Positions 50,752-59,737 are shown, counted from the stretch's first letter. The stretch is DNA of 64,000 nt from Pseudoscardovia radai (GCF_002259605.1 NZ_MWWR01000019.1:1-64000), one strand, 5' to 3'. Notes: generated from the letters alone by a model not told the origin. Program-made: numbers and translations.

Positions 50752-52761
50752 ATGCTGCTGTTTTCCGCATTCCTGGAAGCGAACGAAAAGCTGGACGCCG
50801 ACGCGTTCATCGAGCTGGCCATCCGCTGCAACCAGGAGAACCAGTACGACTTCAACCGCGTCCGCGGCATCGATTGGAAGCCGGGCGTGCGCACCGCGCG
50901 CTACGGAACGCCGGATCTGTCGCTGACCATCTGCGAATACGGCGATGATTCGCTCGACCGCAACTTCCCCGCCGCATGGCTCGAAAGTTACAAGGAGGCT
51001 CGTCGTCGCAACCCGCGCACCATCGTCAGCCTGCAGGAGGCGGTCGGCAAGCACGCCGGTTCGAAAAGCCAGAAGAACCGCAAGAACAGGAAGGGTGGCA
51101 AGAAAGGCCGCGGTCAGGCCTCCTCTTCGCGAGGCGCCGATGTGGGCGCCACCCAGCTTGCCGCCATCCGCGCGAGGCTGAGGAAATCGCATATCGTCGC
51201 CATCCGCCAGGAGAAAGTCGACAAGGGCATCCACTGGCAGACCGACTATATCCTCAACCTCTCGCAGCGCAGCCTGCAGATCCAGCTGAGCCGCACTTTC
51301 CGCAGTGGCACGATGGATTTCGACCGCGATTTCTCCACGCCGTGGTTCATCTCGTTCCTCATCGACGGCGGCTACCTCGAGCCCGACGGCGAGATGCCGA
51401 TCCGCAAGCGCCCGACCGCCGTCACCGCCGACACGCTCGACATGTTCGGCGGCATCGTGCAGGGGCGCCACGCCACGCGCCTGCCGCTCGTCTACGTCTC
51501 GCGCACCGCCGACGGCGACCTGGCGGTGAACGCGGATCTGCTCGCCTCGCAGCTCAAGGGCGTGGCGCATGTGTTCACGGAGGAGTCCCACGATATGGAC
51601 GCCGCGGTGGCGCAGGTGTGCGGCGAACAGCTTGCAACCGACGGCGCGCTGACGATTCTGTGGCCGCGCGGCGATACCGGCTACGAGGTGGAGGAGCGCC
51701 CCGTTCCGCGCCATGTGGCGGATGACGTTCGCGGCGGATTCCTAGCCGATACGGTGCGCCGCCGCATCTTCGCCGTCCTGCGGCAGGAGGATGTGTTCGA
51801 CGAATTCACGTGGGACGGCGTCAACGCGCTGATTGCGCAGACGTCCACCGAGAGGCTCGAAAAGCAGTACGATTCTGCCTCGAACGAGCTCGAACAGGCC
51901 CGGCGCCGGCTGGATGCGTCGAGCGAGAAGCTGCGCCAGCAGAGGGACGCGACCTCACGCCTGAGCGCCGACCTTGCCGAAAGCCGTGACAAGCTCGACC
52001 GCCTCTCCGAACGCGTGAGCCGCCAGGAGGGTGAGCTTGACGAGCAGAAGCGGCAGAACGCGGAGAAAGACGAGAAACTGCGCCGGATCAACCAGGAAAC
52101 GCGCCGCGACGACGACGAGCGGCGCAAGCTGCTGGCGAAGGCTGAGGCGGAGCAGCAGGAGCTGATAGACAACGCTGACGAATCCCTGGCGCAGCAGAAG
52201 GAGCTGCTCGAGCAAGAGCGCGAGAGGGCGGACCGCCAGAACGAGCTGGTGGAACAGCTGCGCCGCCGCGTGAGGCAGCTGACGCAGCAGGTGGAGGGCC
52301 TTCGGGACGAGAACGAGCGGATGGCGCGTCGGTTTGCGAACGGCGCGGTATCGACGCCGCTGGTGTATGCGGGCGGCGAGCACGACCTCTTCGACCGCGA
52401 GATGCGCGACTACGTGCTCGAGGCGGTGAAGCATGAGCTGGACGGCTGCGGGCACGGCGACAGCAAGCAGAGCTGGCGCAAGGTGGATGTGCTGAGCGAC
52501 GTGCTGGAGTCGAACGATTACGAGGGCCTGCACGAGCAGCGGCGCGAGGAGCTGCGGCGCGCGCTGGTGGGGTACCGCGGGATGACGGCGCAGCTCGAGG
52601 CGACGCTGGATGACCTGGGGTACAAGGTGATCCGCGGCGATCGGCATTACATACTCGAGTACTGCGGCGACGCGCGGTATCGGTTCACGCTGGCCAAGAC
52701 GCCGAGCGACGTCCACGCGGGGGATAACTCGGCGACGAAGATCGCGCGGTTGACGCAGTAG
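50752..52761 (+). CDS. Large coiled-coil protein of unknown function
   Basis: The 669-residue protein has an N-terminal domain (LLFSAFLEANEKLDADAFIE to about 90), a Lys/Arg-rich basic linker (about 103-120; KNRKNRKGGKKGRG) and a middle alpha/beta region with LPLVYVSRTADGDLAVNADL. A long coiled coil follows (about 365-545; many Glu, Gln and Arg). The C-terminal globular domain (YVLEAVKHELDGCGHGDSKQ, then HYILEYCGDARYRFTLAKTP) is a small alpha/beta fold. The basic linker could bind nucleic acid. ATG 50752 follows CGAAGGGGGATTCGC. No family is recognised. Confidence 0.78.
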   Translation: MLLFSAFLEANEKLDADAFIELAIRCNQENQYDFNRVRGIDWKPGVRTARYGTPDLSLTICEYGDDSLDRNFPAAWLESYKEARRRNPRTIVSLQEAVGKHAGSKSQKNRKNRKGGKKGRGQASSSRGADVGATQLAAIRARLRKSHIVAIRQEKVDKGIHWQTDYILNLSQRSLQIQLSRTFRSGTMDFDRDFSTPWFISFLIDGGYLEPDGEMPIRKRPTAVTADTLDMFGGIVQGRHATRLPLVYVSRTADGDLAVNADLLASQLKGVAHVFTEESHDMDAAVAQVCGEQLATDGALTILWPRGDTGYEVEERPVPRHVADDVRGGFLADTVRRRIFAVLRQEDVFDEFTWDGVNALIAQTSTERLEKQYDSASNELEQARRRLDASSEKLRQQRDATSRLSADLAESRDKLDRLSERVSRQEGELDEQKRQNAEKDEKLRRINQETRRDDDERRKLLAKAEAEQQELIDNADESLAQQKELLEQERERADRQNELVEQLRRRVRQLTQQVEGLRDENERMARRFANGAVSTPLVYAGGEHDLFDREMRDYVLEAVKHELDGCGHGDSKQSWRKVDVLSDVLESNDYEGLHEQRREELRRALVGYRGMTAQLEATLDDLGYKVIRGDRHYILEYCGDARYRFTLAKTPSDVHAGDNSATKIARLTQ

Positions 52762-52782
52762 GTTGTGCGAGGGGCGTGTGTG

Positions 52783-52822
52783 GGCAAATCGTGGGAAAGC
52801 CTTGCAATTCCAACGATTTGCC
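52783..52822. promoter_or_regulatory. Inverted repeat between the coiled-coil and Sel1 genes
   Basis: GGCAAATCGTGGG pairs with CCAACGATTTGCC (12 of 13 bp, 14-base loop). It could end the coiled-coil gene or be an operator. A similar CAAATCGTGGGAAA string appears near 3304. Confidence 0.5.
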
Positions 52823-52973
52823 TTGCCTTGCATAACGTAGTAGAGTGTGACTACATTCGAATTTTACAACGGACGTGGGATTTGGAAGGCGAGGGGGGTC
52901 GCCAGCCGCGAGGGGAGCCGCGCGGAATACACCGGCAAACATCAAACAACGAAGTGAAAGGGATGGGATTGAC

Positions 52974-53882
52974 ATGGATGATTCAGATGATGACGAGGAG
53001 ATGTCCTTCGAGGAGTCTCTGCAGTATGACAAACTCGGCGAGGTGACCGTCGACGAGCTGCAGTCCATTGAGAAGCAGATCGCCGAGCAGGCCGACATGC
53101 CGGAATGGGCCGTGGTGCAGCAGTTCTTCGTCGACACGGCGAAGAGGATCATGACCGGCTCGGGGAGCGTGATCGGCCGGCGCGCGTCGAGCTTCGTGCG
53201 CGGGGCCCTCGAGGAGGTTATCCGCACGGCGCCCAACGGCGAGGACCTGCCGCAGATGCAGGTGGACCCGACCACGGCCATGACGCTGCTCGGCTCGTAT
53301 TACTACGATGGCACGCTGGGGGAGCAGGACTACCGCAGGGCCTTCGAATACTACGAGCGCGCCGCGTCACGCGGCGGAGTACGCGCCATGCTCAATCTCG
53401 GATACTGCTATCAGTATGGGCACGGCACCGAGCGCGACAGGGAGAAGGCGTGCGACTGCTACAACGTGGTGTATCTGGCGGAACCGTCGGATCCCGAGGC
53501 GCGCTACAAGATGGCGGATATGTTCTTCAACGGGTACGGCGTGCCGCGCAACGAGCGTGTTGCCGTGCGGGCGTATCTCGAGATCCTCCATGCCGTGACG
53601 ATGGCGGAGGACGAGGAATCGAATTCGTGGTTCGAGGCGAACAAGGAGTCGCTGTACCGCCGGCTCGCCCTGGCCTACCGTGACGGCAGGGGCGTCAAGC
53701 GCAGTCCGCTCAAGGCGCTCGGGTACTACGAGAAGCTTGAGGTGATCCATTACCGCGACCTCGCGCAGGGTCGCCGTGACACTCCGTATTACAGTACGGC
53801 GAAGCACCTTGATGACGTGCAGAAGGAGATCGCCAAGCTGCGCAAGGAGCTCGACGAGGATCCGACCGCCGCGGCGCTGTGA
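52974..53882 (+). CDS. Sel1-repeat protein
   Basis: The 302-residue protein has a very acidic start (MDDSDDDEEMSFEE), a helical segment and then Sel1-like repeats, each with the A-x-x-x-L-G-x-x-Y-x-x-G pattern: AMTLLGSYYYDGTLGEQDYR, AMLNLGYCYQYGHGTERDRE, KMADMFFNGYGVPRNERVAV and LALAYRDGRGVKRSPLKALG. Such repeats bind proteins. ATG 52974 lies 12 bases after AAGGGATGGG; longer in-frame versions start in low-quality sequence. It stands between the coiled-coil gene and the IS607 element. Confidence 0.82.
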   Translation: MDDSDDDEEMSFEESLQYDKLGEVTVDELQSIEKQIAEQADMPEWAVVQQFFVDTAKRIMTGSGSVIGRRASSFVRGALEEVIRTAPNGEDLPQMQVDPTTAMTLLGSYYYDGTLGEQDYRRAFEYYERAASRGGVRAMLNLGYCYQYGHGTERDREKACDCYNVVYLAEPSDPEARYKMADMFFNGYGVPRNERVAVRAYLEILHAVTMAEDEESNSWFEANKESLYRRLALAYRDGRGVKRSPLKALGYYEKLEVIHYRDLAQGRRDTPYYSTAKHLDDVQKEIAKLRKELDEDPTAAAL

Positions 53883-53998
53883 CGCCGGGCTGCGGACGAA
53901 ATTTGAGGGTGGTTTGTGGAGGGTGGTGTATTGGGGGGGGTTAGGCTGGTGGCTTATTTCGTGTTTTTTCTTGGTTTCCTTATGGTATCGTTAATCCC

Positions 53999-54583
53999 AT
54001 GCAAGTTCGTGAATGGGCGGAACGGGAGGGCCTGAACCCGTATACCGTATGGAAGTGGTGCCGGGACGGCACCATGCCCGTGCCGGTGGAGAAAACCCCG
54101 ACGGGCATGTGGCTGATACACGACCCGCGCTACGAGAAGCCCGCGGACACCGTGCGCGAGGGGCGCACCGTGTGCTACGCGCGCGTCGGCTCCGACGACC
54201 GGAAGGCCGACCTGCAACGTCAGGCCGACCGCCTGAAGGCGTTCGCCGTCGGCCTCGGCGTGGACTCCCCGGAAACGGTCATGGAAGTCGGCGGCGGCAT
54301 GGACGACGGGCGGCGCAAGCTCAGCCGTCTGCTCTCCGACCCCACGGTGACCACGCTCATCGTGGAACACCGCGACAGGCTCGCCCGCGTGAACGCGGGA
54401 CTCGTGGAAAGCGCGCTGAAGGCGGCGGGGCGACGCCTGGTCGTGGTGGACGATACGGAGTTTGACGACGACTTGGTGGGGGACGTGACGGAGGTCCTCG
54501 TCTCGTTGTGCGCGCGCCTGTACGGGCGCCGGGCCGCGAAGGACAAGGCGGCGGCGGCTTTGAAGGCGGCCGAGGATGCGTAG
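53999..54583 (+). CDS. tnpA: IS607-family serine recombinase with MerR-like HTH
   Basis: The 194-residue protein has an N-terminal MerR/excisionase-type helix-turn-helix (VREWAEREGLNPYTVWKWCR; about 3-40). The resolvase domain follows: VCYARVGSDDRKADLQRQAD, LIVEHRDRLAR and DTEFDDDLVGDVTEVLVSL. In most relatives the catalytic serine follows Arg-Val directly (RVS); here that place is Gly and a Ser comes next. There is no clear ribosome site before the ATG. The stop overlaps the tnpB start by 8 bp. Confidence 0.88.
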   Translation: MQVREWAEREGLNPYTVWKWCRDGTMPVPVEKTPTGMWLIHDPRYEKPADTVREGRTVCYARVGSDDRKADLQRQADRLKAFAVGLGVDSPETVMEVGGGMDDGRRKLSRLLSDPTVTTLIVEHRDRLARVNAGLVESALKAAGRRLVVVDDTEFDDDLVGDVTEVLVSLCARLYGRRAAKDKAAAALKAAEDA

Positions 54584-55853
54584 GCGGAGTGTGGCGGGCG
54601 GGTGCGCGGCGGTGCGGGTGGCGCTCGACCCCACGCCGCGGCAGGCCGGGCTGCTGAGAAGCCACGCGGGCGGGGCGCGCACCGCCTATAACGCGGGTCT
54701 GGCGCATGTCAGGGAGCTGCTCGACGCCGGGGGGAGGCCCGAGTGGGGCATGTACGCGCTGCGCAGGTGGTGGAACGGGGCGAAGGATTCGATCGCCCCG
54801 TGGTGGGCCGAGAACAGCAAGGAATGCTACTCGTACGGCCTGGAGTGCCTTGCCGGGGCGCTGAAAAACTGGTCGGACTCCAGGCACGGCAGACGCAAGG
54901 GACGGAGAGTCGGGTTCCCGCGGTTCAAGTCGCGTCGCGCGTCCCGTCCGGCGTTCGCGTATACGACGGGCTCGTTCGGCCTTGTTCCGGGGGATCCGCG
55001 CGCGTTGAGGCTGCCGCGTATCGGGCGCGTCCACTGCATGGAGGACGTGACCGCCCGCGTGGGCGGGAGGCGCGTCCTGCGCATGACCGTCAGCGAGCGG
55101 TCCGGACGCTGGTATGCGTCGCTCACGGTGGAGGAGCCGCCCGCGAAGCCCGCGCCCGTGCCGCCGAAAAAGGGGACCGTGGGCGTGGACCTGGGAATCA
55201 AGACGCTGGCCACCCTGTCGGACGGCACCGTGGTGGGGAACGGGAAGCCGCTGGGACACGCCATGCGCCGTTTGAAGAAGGCGCAGCGCCGCCTGGGCCG
55301 GATGACGAAAGGCTCCGGGAGGCGGGAGAGACAGCGCCGGAGGGTCGCGCGGCTCCACGGGCGGGTGGCCGACGTCAGGCGCGACGCCATGCACAAGCTC
55401 ACCACGCGCCTGCCCTCGTCCTATTCGGAAATCCATATCGAGGATTTGAACGTGCAGGGCATGATGGCCAACCATCGTCTCGCGATGGCGGTGGCGGACG
55501 CGGGCTTCCACGAGCTGCGCCGCCAGCTCGGATACAAGTGCAGGCGCACGGGCGCCAGGCTCGTCATCGTGGACCGATGGTACCCGAGCTCGAAGAGATG
55601 CTCCAACTGCGGGTCGGTGAAAGCCAAGCTGGCCCTCGGGGAGCGCACCTACAGGTGCGACGGGTGCGGGTACGTGGCCGACCGTGACCTGAACGCGGCC
55701 GTCAATCTCAGGGATTGGAATCCCCCGGTCGCCGGGAGTGCCCCGGAGACCCTAAACGCGCGCGGAGGGGACGTAAGACGGGCCGACGCCAAGCGTCGGG
55801 CAACGCGGACCCCTGTGAAACGCGAACCAAGCGACCGGACCCGTCCGGCATGA
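54576..55853 (+). CDS. tnpB: TnpB RNA-guided endonuclease (IS607-associated)
   Basis: The 425-residue protein keeps the split RuvC site: VGVDLGIKTLATLSDG (Asp near 205), EIHIEDLNVQGMM (Glu near 288) and DRDLNAAVNLRD (Asp near 370). A zinc finger (CSNCGSVKA, then YRCDGCG) lies between the last two. An N-terminal wedge-type domain (RVALDPTPRQAGLLRSHAGG, then GFPRFKSRR) comes first. TnpB is a programmable nuclease guided by an RNA made at its own 3' end and keeps the IS at its donor site. The C-terminal extension of about 55 residues is basic and overlaps the expected guide-RNA scaffold. All catalytic residues are intact. Confidence 0.92.
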   Translation: MRRRSVAGGCAAVRVALDPTPRQAGLLRSHAGGARTAYNAGLAHVRELLDAGGRPEWGMYALRRWWNGAKDSIAPWWAENSKECYSYGLECLAGALKNWSDSRHGRRKGRRVGFPRFKSRRASRPAFAYTTGSFGLVPGDPRALRLPRIGRVHCMEDVTARVGGRRVLRMTVSERSGRWYASLTVEEPPAKPAPVPPKKGTVGVDLGIKTLATLSDGTVVGNGKPLGHAMRRLKKAQRRLGRMTKGSGRRERQRRRVARLHGRVADVRRDAMHKLTTRLPSSYSEIHIEDLNVQGMMANHRLAMAVADAGFHELRRQLGYKCRRTGARLVIVDRWYPSSKRCSNCGSVKAKLALGERTYRCDGCGYVADRDLNAAVNLRDWNPPVAGSAPETLNARGGDVRRADAKRRATRTPVKREPSDRTRPA

Positions 55854-55930
55854 GACTTGGAGCTGCCCCGGGCAACCGGGACATGCAAGCCGGTCGGTTC
55901 ACAATAACCAACCGACTTACAACGGATTCG
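55700..55930 (+). ncRNA. Predicted omega (reRNA) guide RNA scaffold of TnpB
   Basis: The 3' end of tnpB and the 80 bp after its stop are GC-rich with hairpin-forming segments (CCCCGGGCAACCGGG-type and CGGTCGGTT...AACCAACCG). This is where TnpB guide RNAs are made in known elements. The exact ends and the guide are not determined. Confidence 0.4.
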
Positions 55931-56116
55931 GTGACATCGCGGCAATGTCGCCGGCGGGCGGATATCGCCAACGCTTATAGGTGGTGCGAGCGAAAGACGA
56001 TAGCGGGGCCGCGATTCGGCGGCGCCGTGTGCATATTCTCGCAATCAGATTCATCCCGCGGATGTGCTTGGCTTGCAGGTCCGCGGGTCTCGTACGTTAC
56101 GAGACAAGGAGGAGAC

Positions 56117-57136
56117 ATGTGCACGGCAATAACCATCAAATCGCGCCAGGGCGACTACTTCTTCGGCCGCACGCTTGATTTCATCACCGACATCTTCAAA
56201 GAGGCGGATCCGCTGCACCCCGTCGTCGGCATCTGGCCGGCGGGCGCCACCGTGGACGGGCAGATCGAATCGTGGACCGCACGCTACGCCTTCGGGGGAG
56301 TGGCGCCGCGCGGCACCGTCGCGCTGTTCGACGGCGTGAACGAGGCCGGCCTCGCGGGGGAACTCAACGCGCTCGACGAGCAGACCTGGGCGCCGGTCGA
56401 CGCCATCCGCGCCGACGGCCGCACGCCGCTGCTCACCGAGGAGGTCGTATCGTATTTCCTGTCGCGCTACGCCACGGTGCGCGAAGTGCGCGACCACGCC
56501 GACGAATACGCCTGCGCCGATGTGGATTTCGCGCCGCTTGCCGACGCCGGCCCCTTCTCGCGGGTGCCGTCGCATTTCATCTTCACCGATGCCTCCGGCG
56601 ACTCGGTGGTGCTCGAACCTCTGCACGACGGCCGCTTCACGGTCCTTGACAGCATCGGTGTGCTCACGAACTCGCCCACCTACGACTGGCAGGTCACGAA
56701 TCTGCGCAACTACGTGCAGCTGCAGGGCTTCAACGCCGGCCACACGCAGCTTGGCGAGACCACATCCGGCAGCGGCGTGCTATTACGCCAGATCGGGTAC
56801 GGCTCGGGCCTGCTCGGTATCCCCGGCGACTACACGTCCACGTCGCGTTTCGTGCGCGCCGCGTTTCTCTCGAGGTATATCGACGATTTCGACAGCGCCG
56901 AGGGCATCGGGGCCCTGCGCGACGTGTTCGCCAGCGTGGTGGTGCCGCGCGGCATCGAGAAATCCGACCCGTCCGGCACGTACCGCGACAGCACGCAGTA
57001 CTGGTCGGGCTACGACCTGACGAATCGCGCGATCTATGTGAGCGCGCACGGCACGAATGCCACGATCCGCCGCACGGTTTCCGATGTCACCGAGCCCGCC
57101 GTGTACGACATCCCCCTCGCCCCCGTGTACGCGTGA
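56117..57136 (+). CDS. Choloylglycine hydrolase / penicillin V acylase family amidase
   Basis: The 339-residue protein is an Ntn-type linear amide hydrolase. It starts MCTAITIKSRQGDYFFGRTLD: Cys2 becomes the N-terminal nucleophile after Met removal, and Arg18 and Asp21 are in the family positions. Other expected residues are Asn in VLTNSPTYDWQVTNLRNY (about 184) and Arg in TSTSRFVRAAF (about 244). The family splits bile-salt amides or penicillin V and other N-acyl amides; in bifidobacteria it is often bile salt hydrolase. The loop around FDGVNEAGLAGELNALDEQT differs from typical bile salt hydrolases, so penicillin V acylase-type or homoserine-lactone activity is also possible. RBS is AAGGAGGAGAC. 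Confidence 0.87.
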   Translation: MCTAITIKSRQGDYFFGRTLDFITDIFKEADPLHPVVGIWPAGATVDGQIESWTARYAFGGVAPRGTVALFDGVNEAGLAGELNALDEQTWAPVDAIRADGRTPLLTEEVVSYFLSRYATVREVRDHADEYACADVDFAPLADAGPFSRVPSHFIFTDASGDSVVLEPLHDGRFTVLDSIGVLTNSPTYDWQVTNLRNYVQLQGFNAGHTQLGETTSGSGVLLRQIGYGSGLLGIPGDYTSTSRFVRAAFLSRYIDDFDSAEGIGALRDVFASVVVPRGIEKSDPSGTYRDSTQYWSGYDLTNRAIYVSAHGTNATIRRTVSDVTEPAVYDIPLAPVYA

Positions 57137-57538
57137 CGCGCCTGCGCCCTGGTGCGCGGCAACGGTGGCCTTCGCTGGCACTGGGGTGACCAGTGAAGGC
57201 GACCGTTGGCGAGAAAACCGGTGCTGTGGTCCGGAACCCGTACCACCGTTCCAGGGCGGGATGGTGCGCGCCGTGTTCGGACGCGCTGTGATGGTTCGGT
57301 GATAGTATGTGAGCGAAGTAGCTCGACGGGGGTGCAATATGTTCCGGGGCTCGCGTCAACGCCGCGTCGCGTCCTGCCATATCGTATGCCCGTCGCGCCA
57401 ACGCGCTGTTACGCGCCAACGCGTTGATACGCGCTGATGCCCGCGCCGCGCGCCACGCACCGCAGCCGGCGTCCGGGACGGAGCCGGCGGCCGCGCAGAC
57501 ACCAGAGGGATACAGCCACCAAGTCAGGAGAAAGACAT
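57137..57538. other. Intergenic region before the SPFH operon
   Basis: About 402 bp without a gene. It has the terminator at 57161-57207, then a probable promoter zone near 57290-57320 (GATAGTATG as a -10-like string), then a GC-rich leader. No repeat or RNA gene is clear. Confidence 0.45.
57161..57207 (+). terminator. Terminator after the amidase gene
   Basis: AACGGTGGCCTTCGCTGG pairs with CCAGTGAAGGCGACCGTT with a few mismatches around an 11-base loop, 24 bp after the stop. Confidence 0.7.
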
Positions 57539-58927
57539 ATGGCCGTTTTCGACGTCATCCAGTTCGAGGGCAATCCGAGCGCCGTCGTGTGGCAGAGCCC
57601 GTACACGGACTTCCACTACGGCAGCCAGCTCATCGTCGACGAGAACCACTACGCGGTGCTGCTCATCGAGGGCCTCACCGAGGTGTTCGGCCCCGGCCCG
57701 CACACGCTCGAGACGCAGAACTACCCGTTCCTTGAGAAGATCCAGCAGATGTTCACGGGCGGCAAGACGGCCTTCCCGTGCAAGGTGTACTTCATCAACA
57801 AGGTCCAGACGATGGACATGCTGTGGGGCACCGACAGCAAGCTGCAGGTGATGGACCCGGTCTACGGTCTCCTGCTGAACCTGCGCCTGCACGGAAACCT
57901 CAGCTATTGCGTGGGTGACACGCCGATCGACGTGAAGAAGCTCATGGAGAAGTTCTCCGGTTTCGTCACGAACTTCGGCTCCGACCAGGTGCTCAAGAAC
58001 ATGCGCGGCATCATCTCCGCGCGCGTGTCCGACACGGTGGCGAAGTTCTTTGCCACGTCGGGAGTCGATATTTTCACGGCGAATGCGCATCTGCTCGAGC
58101 TGAGCGAGGCCATCGAGAAGCCGCTGTCCGAGAAGTTCGCGGAGTATGGCCTGAAGCTCACGCAGTTCTTCATGGAGACCATCACCACCGACCAGGACGA
58201 CACGCAGGAGTTCAAGGAGGCCCGCAGCAAGGCCATGCGCACCATCACGGATGCGCAGGCTGCGGCCGCATCGCGTGCGATCCAGGGCTTCACGTGGCAG
58301 GAGCAGCGCCAGATGGACACGCTCCAGACGCTTGCGGGCAACCAGGGCACGCCCGGCACCTTCATGGGCGGCATGCTGGGACTGAACCTCTCGGGTCCGA
58401 TGACGCAGCCGTTCAACTCCATGATCGGCAACAACATCACGAATCCGATGAACAGCATGAGCCAGGCGATGAACAACATGGGCGGCGTGCCCATGCAGAA
58501 CGGCGCTACGCAGGGTGCCGGCGCGCAGGCCGGCGCTGCGGGCTTCCCCCAGAACGCGGCGGTGAACAATCCCGCGGCTGCTGCTGCCGCTGCTGCGGCA
58601 GGCAATACGATGGGCCAGCAGCCCGGTGCAAACGGTCAGGGTGCGCCGAATGGTGCGGCTGGCGCGAACGGGCAGACGATGAACCCGCCGGCGCAGCAAG
58701 CGGCACCGAACCAGGCCACGTCCAACCAACAGCCCGCGCCGAACCAGCCGAACCAGCAGCAGCCGGCCGCGGCGACGTGCCCGAACTGCAGCCAGCCGGT
58801 GCAGCCGGGCTGGAAGATGTGCCCGTTCTGCGGCACCCAGCTCGTCAAGCCCACCTGCCCGAACTGCGGCCAGGAGACCCAGCCGGGCTGGAAGATGTGC
58901 CCGTTCTGCGGCACCCAGCTGAACTGA
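57539..58927 (+). CDS. SPFH-domain protein with C-terminal double zinc ribbon (YdjI-like)
   Basis: The 462-residue protein has an SPFH/band-7 domain of the virion-core type (about 1-265): VDENHYAVLLIEGLTEVFGP, KVYFINKVQTMDMLWGTDSK and SVDI-like ATSGVDIFTANAHLLELSEA. A Met/Gly/Asn/Pro/Gln-rich low-complexity linker follows (about 290-420). Two zinc ribbons close it, CPNCSQPVQPGWKMCPFCG and a near repeat. SPFH proteins form membrane-bound ring scaffolds. The layout resembles B. subtilis YdjI. ATG 57539 follows AGGAGAAAGACAT. It heads an operon of four or more genes. Confidence 0.87.
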   Translation: MAVFDVIQFEGNPSAVVWQSPYTDFHYGSQLIVDENHYAVLLIEGLTEVFGPGPHTLETQNYPFLEKIQQMFTGGKTAFPCKVYFINKVQTMDMLWGTDSKLQVMDPVYGLLLNLRLHGNLSYCVGDTPIDVKKLMEKFSGFVTNFGSDQVLKNMRGIISARVSDTVAKFFATSGVDIFTANAHLLELSEAIEKPLSEKFAEYGLKLTQFFMETITTDQDDTQEFKEARSKAMRTITDAQAAAASRAIQGFTWQEQRQMDTLQTLAGNQGTPGTFMGGMLGLNLSGPMTQPFNSMIGNNITNPMNSMSQAMNNMGGVPMQNGATQGAGAQAGAAGFPQNAAVNNPAAAAAAAAAGNTMGQQPGANGQGAPNGAAGANGQTMNPPAQQAAPNQATSNQQPAPNQPNQQQPAAATCPNCSQPVQPGWKMCPFCGTQLVKPTCPNCGQETQPGWKMCPFCGTQLN

Positions 58928-59005
58928 CGCTCGCCGCGTGACGGCTCGGGCACATAAGCCACACAAGGCATACCCACGCATAACCCACAGACCCAAGGGG
59001 ACACC

Positions 59006-59737
59006 ATGAACAACAACAAAGACATCGACGCGCAGCGCAAGCTCAACATCGCCATCTGCGCCATCGGCGGCATCATCTTCCTCGTGTACGCGGCCGTGCT
59101 CATCACCTTCGTCAGGGAGCTGCACCCGGCGGGCGTCATCGGCATCATCTTCACGGTGATCGCCTTCATCCTCGCCTTCGCCACGCCCGCTTTCGCGGTG
59201 AAGCGTCCGAACGCCGAGGCCCTGTTCTTTGGCCTGCCGCTCATCGCCTTCGCCTCGCGCTACTTCATCGTGCAGGTCGTGGTCGGCGCCATCCTGCTCG
59301 CGGCCCAGCGGGTCCTGGGCGCGGGCATCGCCTTCTGCATCGAGCTCATCATCCTGGCCGTGTTCCTCATCGCCATGATCGTGGGCTACTTCACGCAGAG
59401 CGCGAGCCTGGGCCAGCGCGAGGAGCGCCGCCAGCAGCAGGTGACGTGGACCTTCCGCGTCACCGATGTGGACGGCACCATGCGTCTGGCGCAGAGCAAG
59501 GGCGCGCCGCAGGAGGTGGTGAGCCAGCTGCAGCATCTCGTGGAGACCGTGCGCTACTCCGACGCCTTCTCCCATCAGAACCCCATGATCATGCAGATGG
59601 AGCGCCAGATCAGCGACGAAACCGCGCAGCTGCGCCAGTGCGTGGCGGCAGGCGACTGGATGACCACGGCCGCGCTGTGTCGCGATCTGGAGTTGCGCTA
59701 CACGGACCGCGCCAACCAGCTGCTGGCCATTAAGTGA
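59006..59737 (+). CDS. Membrane protein of the SPFH operon
   Basis: The 243-residue protein has two N-terminal helices (IAICAIGGIIFLVYAAVLIT; AGVIGIIFTVIAFILAFATP) and two more after a loop (RYFIVQVVVGAILLAAQRVL; GIAFCIELIILAVFLIAMIV). A helical cytoplasmic C-terminus follows (about 135-243, no motif). ATG 59006 is preceded by AAGGGGACACC. Similar in place to B. subtilis YdjH. Function unknown. Confidence 0.78.
   Translation: MNNNKDIDAQRKLNIAICAIGGIIFLVYAAVLITFVRELHPAGVIGIIFTVIAFILAFATPAFAVKRPNAEALFFGLPLIAFASRYFIVQVVVGAILLAAQRVLGAGIAFCIELIILAVFLIAMIVGYFTQSASLGQREERRQQQVTWTFRVTDVDGTMRLAQSKGAPQEVVSQLQHLVETVRYSDAFSHQNPMIMQMERQISDETAQLRQCVAAGDWMTTAALCRDLELRYTDRANQLLAIK

Larger units (their letters stand above)
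53990..55960 (+). mobile_element. IS607-type element with serine recombinase and TnpB
   Basis: Two overlapping plus-strand genes, a serine recombinase (tnpA) and tnpB, form an IS607-family element. The left end should lie just before 53999 and the right end just after the structured 3' part of tnpB; exact edges are not determined because IS607 elements lack inverted repeats and target duplications. Confidence 0.8.
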
